NCBI GenBank assembly: GCA_017631955.1
Contig: JAGBSJ010000032.1
Location: 1 to 36,696 of the forward strand
DNA: 36,696 nt
DNA from: Clostridia bacterium
GTDB lineage: Bacteria > Bacillota > Clostridia > Oscillospirales > Acutalibacteraceae
Direction of reading: 5' to 3'
The notes under the pieces were generated by a model. That model did no database searches. It saw only the letters and a program-made list of their open reading frames with translations, and was not told where the DNA came from. A program made the position numbers and the translations under genes. The number at the start of each line of letters is the position of its first letter. The first letter of the stretch is position 1. This document shows, one piece after another, positions 7,278 through 14,906 of the stretch.

Positions 7278-7313
7278 AGAAAAGTCGCACGATAGTGTGG
7301 CTTTTCTTTTTTT
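7278..7313 (+). terminator. Strong terminator after the tRNA-like end
   Basis: AGAAAAGTCGCAC (7278-7290) pairs, with two G-U pairs, with GTGTGGCTTTTCT (7295-7307) across a GATA loop and runs into a T-tract. It is probably the native terminator of the original tRNA gene. Confidence 0.85.
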
Positions 7314-7315
7314 GT

Positions 7316-7428
7316 ATTATTAATTATTCAATATTCAGTATTCGTTATTCATCTCTTGCGACTTTTCTCAATGAATAATGAAAAATGAAATCGTTTCGCT
7401 AATGAATAATGAATAATTGAAAAATCGC
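7316..7428. repeat. Short ATTATTCA / AATGAATAATGA repeat cluster
   Basis: ATTCAATATTCAG-type units on the left (about 7325-7351) and AATGAATAATGA units on the right (from about 7371 and again from about 7401) are near reverse complements, with minor variants. Such low-complexity palindromic units between genes are common in clostridial genomes and may form a long imperfect hairpin. No coding potential is seen. Confidence 0.5.
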
Positions 7429-7451
7429 TATAGTTATGATATTTCTAATTT

Positions 7452-7757
7452 TTATTCCACCGTAACAGCCGGCAGATTAGACAAATTATCATTTTCTTTA
7501 TCGTTAGGAATTGATTTTAAATACTCGTTATCTCCACGGTGGGCAATACCAACGCCTGCAATTTTGCCTTGCTTTGCCATTTGTACCGCTTGTGGTTTTT
7601 CCACAATTGTGTTGTCAGAAAGCTGATACCCTGTAACTCTACCATTTTCTTTCACAAGTCCAGTAATACGCTTTGCATCTGATTTTGATTGTGGAATCTG
7701 GTCAAGCGTGTTTTTTACAAGTTCATTTCCATTTATATTATTTTCATTATTATGCAT
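7452..7757 (-). CDS. DUF3892 family protein
   Basis: A 101-residue protein with the DUF3892 pattern KRITGLVKENGRVTGYQL followed by QAVQMAKQGKIAGVGIAHRG and a short charged tail. The family is small, widespread in Firmicutes and of unknown role. The fold is probably a single beta-rich domain after an Asn-rich N-terminus of about 27 residues. AAAGGAG lies just upstream of the start on the minus strand. It is divergent from the EamA gene and is the first intact gene outside the island. No signal peptide or membrane segment. Confidence 0.8.
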   Translation of the reverse strand: MHNNENNINGNELVKNTLDQIPQSKSDAKRITGLVKENGRVTGYQLSDNTIVEKPQAVQMAKQGKIAGVGIAHRGDNEYLKSIPNDKENDNLSNLPAVTVE

Positions 7758-7816
7758 GTTTTCACTCCTTTTTTATCAGTTTGTGTAGTAATAAAGTAGT
7801 TATTCGCAAAAAAATA

Positions 7817-7845
7817 TTGATTGGGAAAATAAGGAATGATATAAT
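7817..7845 (+). promoter_or_regulatory. Promoter of the EamA-sulfatase unit
   Basis: TTGATT at 7817-7822 and TATAAT at 7840-7845 are 17 bases apart, a good housekeeping-sigma promoter 38 bases before the EamA start. Confidence 0.75.
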
Positions 7846-7882
7846 TGTGCTATATTCGACAAATATTTTTGGATGTGGTTAT

Positions 7883-8296
7883 ATGTGGTTTGTTTTTGCA
7901 TTGTTATCAGCAGTTTTTGCGGCACTTACATCAATACTTGCAAAAGTGGGTATTGACGGTGTTAACTCTAACCTTGCAACTGCAATCAGAACAGTTGTAG
8001 TAGTTATAATGTCGTGGGGAATGGTGTTTCTTACCAATGCCCAAGGCGGAATAAGTGAAATAAGTCGCAAAAGTTGGTTGTTTTTGATTTTGTCAGGTCT
8101 TGCAACAGGTGCATCATGGCTTTGCTATTATAAAGCATTACAGATTGGTGATGCATCAAAAGTTGTTCCTATTGATAAATTAAGTGTAGTTATAACACTT
8201 GTTCTTGCATTTGTATTTTTACATGAGCAATTTACATTCAAATCTTTAATCGGATGTATTTTAATAGGCATAGGCACATTGATTATGGTATTATAA
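7883..8296 (+). CDS. Small EamA-family (DMT superfamily) transporter
   Basis: A 137-residue membrane protein of a single EamA unit, about five hydrophobic helices, where full DMT transporters have two such units (about 290 residues). The line starts MWFVFALLSAVFAALTSILA; later segments include SWLFLILSGLATGASWLCYY and a C-terminal GCILIGIGTLIMVL. Half-size EamA proteins usually work as dimers and move small metabolites. I chose ATG 7883 because it lies just after the promoter at 7817-7845; a longer in-frame opening to 7673 would run through that promoter. Its own ribosome site is weak (GGATG). The sulfatase gene starts 19 bases after its stop, so it may carry the substrate or product of that pathway; this is inference. 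Confidence 0.8.
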   Translation: MWFVFALLSAVFAALTSILAKVGIDGVNSNLATAIRTVVVVIMSWGMVFLTNAQGGISEISRKSWLFLILSGLATGASWLCYYKALQIGDASKVVPIDKLSVVITLVLAFVFLHEQFTFKSLIGCILIGIGTLIMVL

Positions 8297-8315
8297 TTTA
8301 AAAGGTGGGATTTTA

Positions 8316-9722
8316 ATGACTAAAAAACCGAATATTATCTTTATTGTTACTGATGACCAACGTTTCGACACAATTCACGCTTTAGGTAACAATGAAATTA
8401 TTACACCAAATCTTGATAAACTTGTAGCTCGTGGCACATCTTTTGTCCGCGCGCATATTGCGGGTGGCACTTGCGGTGCAGTTTGTATGCCAAGCCGTGC
8501 AATGATTATGTCGGGACGCAATCCATTCCACCTTGAAGAATTGGGCGGAAATATTCCCGAATCCCACAAAACCCTTGCAGAAACTTTTAAGAATAACGGT
8601 TACGAAACAATTGGTATGGGTAAATGGCATAACGGATGCACCGCTTATGCACGAAGTTTTACCCAAGGTGCTAAAATCTTTTTTGGCGGTATGTGGGACC
8701 ATTGGAATGTGCCTACTTGTCGTTATGACCCAACAGGCGAATATGATAATGTAATCAATTTTGTGGTGGATTTTTATAACGATAACCACCCACAACAGCA
8801 ACACTGTGATGAATTTATGCCTGGTATACATTCAAGCACATTACTTACCGATACCGCCATTGAAATGCTTAATAAAAATGCAAATAAAGATAAGCCATTC
8901 TTTATGTATCTTGCATTTTTAGCGCCTCACGACCCTCGTACAATGCCTGATGAATTCCGTAAGATGTATGACCCTGAAGAAATCACATTACCTGTGAATT
9001 TTCAAGAGATTATTGATACGAATTATCCATTGATGGTGCATCGTGACGAGCATCTTGCAGCATACCCAAGAAATGAAAAAGAAATAAAACGCCATATTGC
9101 CGAGTATTTTGCAATGATAACACATCTTGACTTCGAAATCGGCAGATTGCTTGATGCTTTGCACGAGTCAGGCGAAGAAGATAACACAATTATCGTATTC
9201 ACAGGGGATAACGGTCTTGCAGTTGGTCAACACGGTTGGCTCGGTAAAGAAGATATTTATGAGCATGGAGTGAGAATTCCACTTGTTATGGCAGGTCCTG
9301 GAATTGCAGAAAACAATCGTAATGATGCTTATGTGTATCTTTACGATGTTTTCCCTACACTCTGCGAAAAAGTGGGCATAGAAATTCCTGAGTCTGTTGA
9401 CGGTAAAAGTTTCGCCCATCTTCTTGATGGTGAACACGGAGAAACTTTCCGCGACGAATTATACCTTATTTTTGATAAGTTTGTCCGCGGTGTAAAAGAT
9501 GAAAACTATAAACTTATTGAATACCGTAACGGCGATAGTAAAGAAGACAAATGGACTTTCCTTTACGATATTAAAAATGACCCTTGGGAAACTCAAAACC
9601 TTGCAAATCTTGATGAGTATAAAGAAAAAGTCAGTGAAATGCGTGAGAAAATAATCAAACATCGTGATGCTTGGGAAGACCAACAACACCCTTGGGGCGT
9701 TGACTTCTGGGGCAGATTCTGA
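8316..9722 (+). CDS. Type I sulfatase (S1 family)
   Basis: A 468-residue sulfatase that should remove a sulfate ester from a sugar or aryl substrate. TDDQR (12-16) supplies metal Asp13/14. CMPSR (57-61) is the C-x-P-S-R formylglycine site with Cys57, so an anaerobic radical SAM maturase (anSME) would be needed to activate it; none lies in the window. GKWH (102-105), APHDP (203-207), TGDNG (296-300) and KEDIYEHGVRIP (311-322) complete the metal and sulfate pocket. No signal peptide is seen, so it acts in the cytoplasm on imported material. It is preceded by AAAGGTGG and followed 13 bases later by an aldo/keto reductase. Exact substrate unknown. Confidence 0.93.
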   Translation: MTKKPNIIFIVTDDQRFDTIHALGNNEIITPNLDKLVARGTSFVRAHIAGGTCGAVCMPSRAMIMSGRNPFHLEELGGNIPESHKTLAETFKNNGYETIGMGKWHNGCTAYARSFTQGAKIFFGGMWDHWNVPTCRYDPTGEYDNVINFVVDFYNDNHPQQQHCDEFMPGIHSSTLLTDTAIEMLNKNANKDKPFFMYLAFLAPHDPRTMPDEFRKMYDPEEITLPVNFQEIIDTNYPLMVHRDEHLAAYPRNEKEIKRHIAEYFAMITHLDFEIGRLLDALHESGEEDNTIIVFTGDNGLAVGQHGWLGKEDIYEHGVRIPLVMAGPGIAENNRNDAYVYLYDVFPTLCEKVGIEIPESVDGKSFAHLLDGEHGETFRDELYLIFDKFVRGVKDENYKLIEYRNGDSKEDKWTFLYDIKNDPWETQNLANLDEYKEKVSEMREKIIKHRDAWEDQQHPWGVDFWGRF

Positions 9723-9735
9723 GAGGAGAAAATTT

Positions 9736-10647
9736 ATGTATAAAATAGATTTTGGTAAAAGTGGATTACAAGTGCCTACTATTGCTGTGGGTTGTATGCG
9801 AATAAGCGACATGAATGAAAAACAGGTATCTGCATTTTTTGATACAGCACTCCAAAACGGTGCAAATTTCTTCGACCATGCCGATATTTACGGTGGTGGT
9901 AAAAGCGAAGAAGTTTTTGGCAAGGCAATTACACCGTCAATGCGAGAAAATGTTTTCATTCAGACAAAATGCGGTATTCGTAAAGGTCAGTTTGACTTTT
10001 CTTATGACCATATTGTGAACTCCGTTGAGGGTTCGCTTAAACGACTTGGTACAGATTATATTGATGTTTTGCTTCTTCACAGACCAGATGCTCTTATGGA
10101 GCCGGAAGAAGTTGCAAAAGCATTTGATTACCTTAAAACATCAGGTAAAGTCCGTCATTTTGGCGTTTCTAACCAAAATCCTTATCAGATGGAGTTGTTA
10201 CAGAGTTGTTTAGATATGCCAATCTGTGCAAATCAGTTGCAATTCTCTATTATGCATGCGCCAATGATTCAAGCGGGAATCAATGTGAATATGTATAATG
10301 AATCAGGTGTTAACCGTGATGGTAGTGTACTTGATTACTGCCGACTTAATAAGATAACAATTCAACCTTGGTCACCAATGCAATACGGATTTTTTGAAGG
10401 GTGCTTTGTTGATAATCCAAAATTCCCTGAACTCAATAATGTCCTTGAAAAAATCGGCAATAAATATGGCGTATCAAAAACTACAACGGCTTTTGCTTGG
10501 ATTCTTCGTCACCCCGCAAAAATGCAACCTGTAACAGGCACTACAAATCTTACTCGACTTGCAGATTGCTTGAAGGCGAGCGAAATCAATATTACACGTG
10601 AAGAATGGTATGAGATTTTTCGTGCCGCAGGCAACAAATTGCCATAA
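9736..10647 (+). CDS. Aldo/keto reductase, YdhF-like
   Basis: A 303-residue NADPH-dependent aldo/keto reductase. The catalytic tetrad is visible: Asp47 and Tyr52 in FFDHADIYGGG, Lys78 in QTKCG and His115 in LLLHRPD. FGVSNQNPYQMELL (about 141-154) and the C-terminal GTTNLTRL are typical cofactor-contacting segments, and the whole length fits the family. The ATG at 9736 is chosen since AGAGGAGAA precedes it at the right distance; the longer frame from 9664 overlaps the sulfatase. It lies between a sulfatase and a Gfo/Idh/MocA dehydrogenase with 12-13-base gaps, so it likely reduces or oxidises a sugar released by the unit. Confidence 0.92.
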   Translation: MYKIDFGKSGLQVPTIAVGCMRISDMNEKQVSAFFDTALQNGANFFDHADIYGGGKSEEVFGKAITPSMRENVFIQTKCGIRKGQFDFSYDHIVNSVEGSLKRLGTDYIDVLLLHRPDALMEPEEVAKAFDYLKTSGKVRHFGVSNQNPYQMELLQSCLDMPICANQLQFSIMHAPMIQAGINVNMYNESGVNRDGSVLDYCRLNKITIQPWSPMQYGFFEGCFVDNPKFPELNNVLEKIGNKYGVSKTTTAFAWILRHPAKMQPVTGTTNLTRLADCLKASEINITREEWYEIFRAAGNKLP

Positions 10648-10659
10648 AGGAGTATTGTT

Positions 10660-11634
10660 ATGAATAAGTTTAGATGGTGTTTTATAGGTGCGGGCTCCCT
10701 TGCAAAAACAGTTGCATTTCAACTAAACAGAAGTGGTAGACATGAAATTGTGTCTTGCTATACCCGAAATTATGAAAAAGGCGTTGAGTTTGCAAAAAAA
10801 TACGGCGGAAAGGCATACAAAACACCTGAAGAGGCAATCACTGCTGAAGGTGTTGACGGTGTTTATATCGTTACACCTCATAATGCCCATTATCGCTATG
10901 TAAAACAAGCGTTAGAACTTAATAAACCTGTATTCTGTGAAAAATCTTTTACAGTAACTGCAGAAGAAACCGACGAACTAATTGCCCTTGCTCGCGAAAA
11001 AGATTTATATCTTTGTGAAGCAATGTGGACTTGGTTTTCACCGTCAGCAAATCAGACGAAAAAGTGGATTGATGAAAATAAACTCGGTAAAATTCACTCT
11101 GCAGATTTCACATATCATGTGAATATTATAAATGGTGCCGAGCGTGTGCGCGACCCTAAAAGAGCAGGTGGCGCGTTGCTTGATATTACAATTTACCCTG
11201 TAACTTATGCTTATCGTCTTTGGGGCATTCCACAGAAAATTGAAAGTTGCGGTAATGTGCAGAATGGCATTGATATAAGTGAAGAAATTGTATTTACTTA
11301 CCCTGATTTTAAGGTGAATATCAGCGCTTCTATTGCCGATTTCAAGGGATTTGAGAAAATGTCAATCAAAGGTGAAAACGGCGAAATTAAAGCAACTCTT
11401 TATCACGCTATGAATGGGGTAACATTCAAAAAATCTATGTTCAAAAAAGAAACATTTAAGGGTAACGGACCTAAAATGAATTCTTATCTTGACGAGTTTG
11501 ATACAGTAGCAAAAGAAATCCGCGAAGGGCTAAAAGAAAGCAGAATGGTTCCACTTAAAGCCACATCAGATGTTATGCATCTTCTTGATGAAATCCGAGC
11601 ACAAATGGGACTTAACTACAATAATCTCGAATAA
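10660..11634 (+). CDS. Gfo/Idh/MocA family oxidoreductase
   Basis: A 324-residue NAD(P)-dependent sugar or cyclitol dehydrogenase. The N-terminal Rossmann fold has FIGAGSLAKTVA (residues 7-18). YIVTPHNAHY (70-79) and CEKSFT (92-97, in place of the usual EKP) are the family's cofactor and catalytic-Lys region. The C-terminal half is the alpha/beta domain that binds substrate (AMWTWFSP, AGGALLDITIYP). AAAGGAG supports the start. It is the last gene of the EamA-sulfatase-AKR unit; the MerR promoter begins eight bases after its stop. Close to the trans-dihydrodiol/deoxyfructose-type subgroup by its look, but the substrate cannot be assigned. Confidence 0.92.
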   Translation: MNKFRWCFIGAGSLAKTVAFQLNRSGRHEIVSCYTRNYEKGVEFAKKYGGKAYKTPEEAITAEGVDGVYIVTPHNAHYRYVKQALELNKPVFCEKSFTVTAEETDELIALAREKDLYLCEAMWTWFSPSANQTKKWIDENKLGKIHSADFTYHVNIINGAERVRDPKRAGGALLDITIYPVTYAYRLWGIPQKIESCGNVQNGIDISEEIVFTYPDFKVNISASIADFKGFEKMSIKGENGEIKATLYHAMNGVTFKKSMFKKETFKGNGPKMNSYLDEFDTVAKEIREGLKESRMVPLKATSDVMHLLDEIRAQMGLNYNNLE

Positions 11635-11641
11635 AAAATTC

Positions 11642-11672
11642 TTGACTCTTACGTTGCGTAATAGTATATACT
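11642..11672 (+). promoter_or_regulatory. MerR-type promoter and operator
   Basis: TTGACT (11642-11647) and TATACT (11667-11672) are 19 bases apart, the over-long spacer that MerR proteins untwist. Inside lies a dyad: ACTcTTACG, TTG, CGTAAtAGT (11645-11665), symmetric but for one pair. The MerR gene it precedes very likely controls itself here. Confidence 0.85.
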
Positions 11673-11692
11673 CCTTTTTGTGAGGTGATTAA

Positions 11693-12418
11693 ATGAAATT
11701 GCAAATAAACGAGTTTGCCAAACTCACGGGAGTAAGTGTGCGCACACTGCATTATTATGATGAAATAGGACTTTTAAAACCTGCCGAGATTGATAAATGG
11801 ACTGGCTATAGGTTTTATGATGAAATTTCTCTTGAAAAAATGCAACAGATTATGTTCTATCGTGAACTGGACTTTACTCTTAAAAGCATTATGAAAATTT
11901 TGTCATCTCCCGATTATGATAAAGAAAAGGCACTTGACGAGCAGAAAAAACTTTTAATTCTTAAAAAAGAACGATTAGAAAAATTGATTTCTGCCATAGA
12001 CAGTGCCAAGAAAGGAGAAAATATTATGAACGCATTTGATAACACAGATTTTGAAAATTATAAAGAAGAAGTCAAAGAAAAATGGGGAACCACTGAATCC
12101 TATAATGAATACACACAAAAGACAAAAGGTTATTCAAAAGAAAAGTTCAATTCTTTAACTGTTGGAATGGATAACATAATGCAAGAAATTGCAATTTGTA
12201 TGAATAGTGGTGCAAGTCCCGATTCAACAGATGCACAAACTCTTGTAGAAAAACTTCAAAGTTATATAACCGAGAATTTCTACACTTGCACAAATGAAAT
12301 TCTTTATGGACTCGGTCAAATGTATGTAGGCGACGAAAGATTTAAAAATAATATTGATAAACATTCTGTCGGTACAGCAGAATTTGTAAGCAAAGCAATT
12401 GAATATTATTGTAAGTAA
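11693..12418 (+). CDS. MerR-family regulator with TipAS drug-binding domain
   Basis: A 241-residue transcription regulator. The N-terminal winged helix-turn-helix (about residues 3-72, TGVSVRTLHYYDEIGLLKP) is a classic MerR DNA-binding domain. A coiled-coil dimer helix follows to about residue 107. The rest (about 114-240, EEVKEKWGTTESYNEY and FYTCTNEILYGLGQMYVGDERF) is a TipAS domain, which in TipA, Mta and relatives binds peptide antibiotics or drugs. GAGGTG precedes the start. The promoter has the 19-bp spacer and dyad of this class. No efflux or other target gene follows in the same direction, since a terminator comes right after, so in this window it has only itself as a visible target. 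Confidence 0.92.
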   Translation: MKLQINEFAKLTGVSVRTLHYYDEIGLLKPAEIDKWTGYRFYDEISLEKMQQIMFYRELDFTLKSIMKILSSPDYDKEKALDEQKKLLILKKERLEKLISAIDSAKKGENIMNAFDNTDFENYKEEVKEKWGTTESYNEYTQKTKGYSKEKFNSLTVGMDNIMQEIAICMNSGASPDSTDAQTLVEKLQSYITENFYTCTNEILYGLGQMYVGDERFKNNIDKHSVGTAEFVSKAIEYYCK

Positions 12419-12421
12419 AAT

Positions 12422-12458
12422 AAAATCCTTGAATGCGTAGTGCTTTCAAGGATTTTTC
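12422..12458. terminator. Bidirectional terminator
   Basis: AAAATCCTTGAA (12422-12433) pairs perfectly with TTCAAGGATTTT (12445-12456), with A- and T-runs on each side. It serves the converging MerR and ChbG genes. Confidence 0.9.
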
Positions 12459-12460
12459 TT

Positions 12461-13339
12461 TTACTTATTTTCAGTTTTTAGCCGTATAACATCGCGGTAA
12501 CTGATAAGCTCAATTCCGTGTGCCTTTAGTGTTTTGTGGGTTTCGGGGTCTTTCATCAATCTGTATTCCCATACTCTTTGCTCCCAAGGTGGTACAATAG
12601 ACTTAAGTTCATCGCTTTCTAATGCAGGGTGCACATAAGTTTCTGTAATACCTTCGGGAATATCACACCAGATTTCTAAAATACGCTTTTTGTAACTCTC
12701 ATAAGAGTCAGTGGGCATAACATCCCAATCAGGAAAAAGCAAAAAATCGGGCATAATTACATTGTATTTTTTACCCCACTTTTTTGAAAGGTTAGTACAC
12801 CACTTGTATGCAAAATACGGAACACCTCTCGGGCAGATGCGCTTGTCATGAGAAGTAAACATACGAAAAGCGTAACCGTATTCCCCACAAATACGAAGTG
12901 TCATTTTAAGCATAGAAAACCGACCTGTAAGGTGTCCATATAAAGTGCCCATATGATTATCAAGGTGTGAGGGCTTCATACCAAGAGAATGGGCATAATC
13001 TATCTGCGCTATTACCTCGTTTTCAATTTCCTTATATTTGCCTTTTCTTGTGGCATCGGCACCTGACTTATACATAAATCCGTCTTTGTCGTGTAAACTT
13101 TTGGCGTTTGTTAAAGATTTCCAACGATATGTATTCCATTCTGAAGTCGTTGTAAGATGAACACCAATAGCATATTGCGGATTCTCTATAGAAAAGTCAA
13201 CCGCTTCCTTTGCAGCGGGGCAAGGCATCATAATTGTTGAAGATTTAAGACACCCACTGTTAAAAAGGTCAAAAATCGCCTCGTTAGCACTGTGGCACAT
13301 TCCAAAATCATCTGCATTAACTAAAAGATATTTACCCAT
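12461..13339 (-). CDS. ChbG/YdjC-family carbohydrate deacetylase
   Basis: A 292-residue YdjC-family protein; relatives remove acetyl groups from N-acetylated oligosaccharides such as chitobiose. The metal site is visible: VNADDFG (6-12) gives the Asp pair, HLDNHMG (near residue 121) gives two His, and TYVHPA (near 255) a further His. The start at 13339 is chosen because GGAGGTG lies just upstream; a longer frame to 13396 lacks a ribosome site and overlaps the promoter. It is transcribed alone, leftward, divergent from EFR1. Length fits the family (about 250-300). Substrate not known. Confidence 0.88.
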   Translation of the reverse strand: MGKYLLVNADDFGMCHSANEAIFDLFNSGCLKSSTIMMPCPAAKEAVDFSIENPQYAIGVHLTTTSEWNTYRWKSLTNAKSLHDKDGFMYKSGADATRKGKYKEIENEVIAQIDYAHSLGMKPSHLDNHMGTLYGHLTGRFSMLKMTLRICGEYGYAFRMFTSHDKRICPRGVPYFAYKWCTNLSKKWGKKYNVIMPDFLLFPDWDVMPTDSYESYKKRILEIWCDIPEGITETYVHPALESDELKSIVPPWEQRVWEYRLMKDPETHKTLKAHGIELISYRDVIRLKTENK

Positions 13340-13367
13340 AATAACACCTCCAAAACTATATGTATTT

Positions 13368-13396
13368 ATATTACTACATAAGCGGTAAAAATTCAA
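13368..13396 (-). promoter_or_regulatory. Promoter of the ChbG gene
   Basis: On the minus strand TTGAAT (13396-13391) and TAATAT (13373-13368) stand 17 bases apart, 28 bases before the start codon. A good sigma-A match. Confidence 0.55.
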
Positions 13397-13406
13397 CCAT
13401 CAGGGA

Positions 13407-13435
13407 TTGAAGTAGATGGGTTCTAGTGGTATAAT
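13407..13435 (+). promoter_or_regulatory. Promoter of the EFR1 operon
   Basis: TTGAAG (13407-13412) and TATAAT (13430-13435), 17-base spacer, 32 bases before the EFR1 start. The -35 lies only ten bases from that of the divergent ChbG promoter. Confidence 0.7.
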
Positions 13436-13467
13436 TACAATATAAACTTTAATCAGTTGGTGAAAAT

Positions 13468-14214
13468 ATGATTTTTTATTTCAGTGGTACAGGAAACAGT
13501 AAATATGTAGCAGAACAAATAGCAAAAATAACTGGTGATGAGATTGTCAGTATTAACGATAAATTAAAACAGAGCGACACAAGTGATATAAATGCGAATG
13601 ATAAACTTGTTTTTGTTGTGCCTACTTATTCTTGGCGAATTCCACGAGTTGTCCGTGACTGGATTTTGAAAACGGATTTCGAGGGCACAAAAAATGCTTG
13701 GTTTGTAATGACTTGCGGTAGTGAAATAGGTAATGCAGAAAAATATAATAAGCAACTCTGTAAAGAAAAGGGTTTTGTTTATATGGGCTCTGCGCAAGTT
13801 GTAATGCCTGAAAATTATATTGCTATGTTCAATTCGCCCACACAAGAAAAAATTGAAGAAATTTTCAATAAAGCTGATGCAGAAATTCAAAAAGTCGCAA
13901 ATTTGGTTCTTGAAAACAATTCGTTCTCAACACCTCGCAATAATCTACAAGACAAATTTATGAGTGGTCCTGTGAATATGCTGTTTTACCCTATGTTTGT
14001 AAAAGCAAAAGATTTTTATGCAGATGATAAATGCACAAACTGTGGTAAATGTGTAAAAGTGTGTCCGCTTAATAATATTGAGATTAAAAACAATAAACCG
14101 GTGTGGAATAAAAATTGTACTCATTGTATGGCGTGTATTTCATATTGCCCCACAAGTGCAATTGAATATGGCAAGAAAACTGTAGGTAAACAAAGATATA
14201 AGTGCGAAAGATAA
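13468..14214 (+). CDS. EFR1 family flavodoxin-ferredoxin
   Basis: A 248-residue electron-transfer protein of the EFR1 family. The N-terminus is a flavodoxin domain with the FMN phosphate loop FSGTGNSKYVA (5-15), and PTYSWRIPRVV (52-62) is the second FMN loop. The C-terminal part holds two [4Fe-4S] ferredoxin motifs: Cys189, 192, 195, 199 and Cys217, 220, 223, 227. Both clusters look complete. The role of EFR1 proteins is not settled; they probably pass electrons to partner enzymes in anaerobes. It is the first gene of a four-gene operon whose later members (ICMT-like, GNAT, DUF4434) give no clear redox partner. Confidence 0.93.
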   Translation: MIFYFSGTGNSKYVAEQIAKITGDEIVSINDKLKQSDTSDINANDKLVFVVPTYSWRIPRVVRDWILKTDFEGTKNAWFVMTCGSEIGNAEKYNKQLCKEKGFVYMGSAQVVMPENYIAMFNSPTQEKIEEIFNKADAEIQKVANLVLENNSFSTPRNNLQDKFMSGPVNMLFYPMFVKAKDFYADDKCTNCGKCVKVCPLNNIEIKNNKPVWNKNCTHCMACISYCPTSAIEYGKKTVGKQRYKCER

Positions 14215-14225
14215 AGGAAAGTATT

Positions 14226-14897
14226 ATGACAGTAAAATTATTTATAAGCGCAATCCTTAAATTTTTATTAGGTGTAGTTTTAGTAGGGCTTTTAATCTTT
14301 TTACCTGCAGGTACTTTTGGCTTTTTTAATGGTTGGCTATTTATGGGGATTTTATTTGCCCCAATGTTCATAGCAGGTATTGTGATGATGGTGAAAAACC
14401 CAAAATTATTAGAATCCCGACTTGATGCAAAAGAAAAAGAAGCCGAGCAATCCCTTGTTGTAAAACTGAGTGGTCTTATGTTTCTTGCTGGATTTATAGT
14501 TGCAGGTCTCGGTGTCCGTTTTGGTTGGTACACTTTACCAAAACCTGTTGTTATTACATCTGCAGTTGTGTTTTTAATTGCATATATTCTCTACGCCGAA
14601 GTGTTAAGAGAAAATACATATCTTTCTCGTACAATCGAGGTACAAGAGGGACAAAAAGTTATTGATACAGGACTTTATGGTATTGTAAGACATCCAATGT
14701 ATAGCGTTACTTTGCTTTTGTTTTTGTCAATGCCACTTGTGTTGGGTTCAATATATTCCTTTGTGATTTTTTTAGCGTATCCGTTTATAATTGCAAAAAG
14801 AATTAAGCACGAAGAAGAATTTCTAGAAAAAGAGTTAAATGGTTATAAAGAATATAAGCAAAAAGTAAAATATCGTTTAATTCCATTTATATGGTAA
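14226..14897 (+). CDS. ICMT/PEMT-like membrane methyltransferase
   Basis: A 223-residue integral membrane protein of the isoprenylcysteine carboxyl methyltransferase-like group. It has about five hydrophobic segments (residues about 8-28, 31-50, 73-95, 105-122 and 160-185). The conserved SAM-binding C-terminal motif is GLYGIVRHPMYSV (about 152-164), followed by the acidic helix KHEEEFLEKE. Bacterial members methylate small lipids or unknown substrates; true isoprenylcysteine proteins are not expected here. I place the start at ATG 14226, after AAAGGAAAG, since the earlier in-frame ATG overlaps EFR1. It follows EFR1 by 11 bases and precedes a GNAT gene by 9, so all are co-transcribed. Confidence 0.85.
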   Translation: MTVKLFISAILKFLLGVVLVGLLIFLPAGTFGFFNGWLFMGILFAPMFIAGIVMMVKNPKLLESRLDAKEKEAEQSLVVKLSGLMFLAGFIVAGLGVRFGWYTLPKPVVITSAVVFLIAYILYAEVLRENTYLSRTIEVQEGQKVIDTGLYGIVRHPMYSVTLLLFLSMPLVLGSIYSFVIFLAYPFIIAKRIKHEEEFLEKELNGYKEYKQKVKYRLIPFIW

Positions 14898-14906
14898 AGG
14901 AAAAAT

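Larger units (their letters stand above)
6904..7451. other. Non-coding stretch spanning the island boundary
   Basis: About 550 bases without a gene. It holds a 9-bp inverted repeat GATTTTAAA/TTTAAAATC (7016-7024, 7040-7048), a tandem direct repeat at 7112-7132, the tRNA 3'-end-like boundary at 7250-7272, a strong terminator at 7278-7313, and a run of short AATGAATAATGA-type repeats. I see no integrase gene or intact tRNA. Confidence 0.6.

Noticed and set aside
7316-7428. CRISPR array
   Set aside because: The repeats are short, low-complexity and irregularly spaced with no spacer-like unique segments.
7673-7882. N-terminal extension of the EamA protein
   Set aside because: It overlaps the divergent DUF3892 gene and runs through the promoter at 7817-7845; the true transporter start is at 7883.
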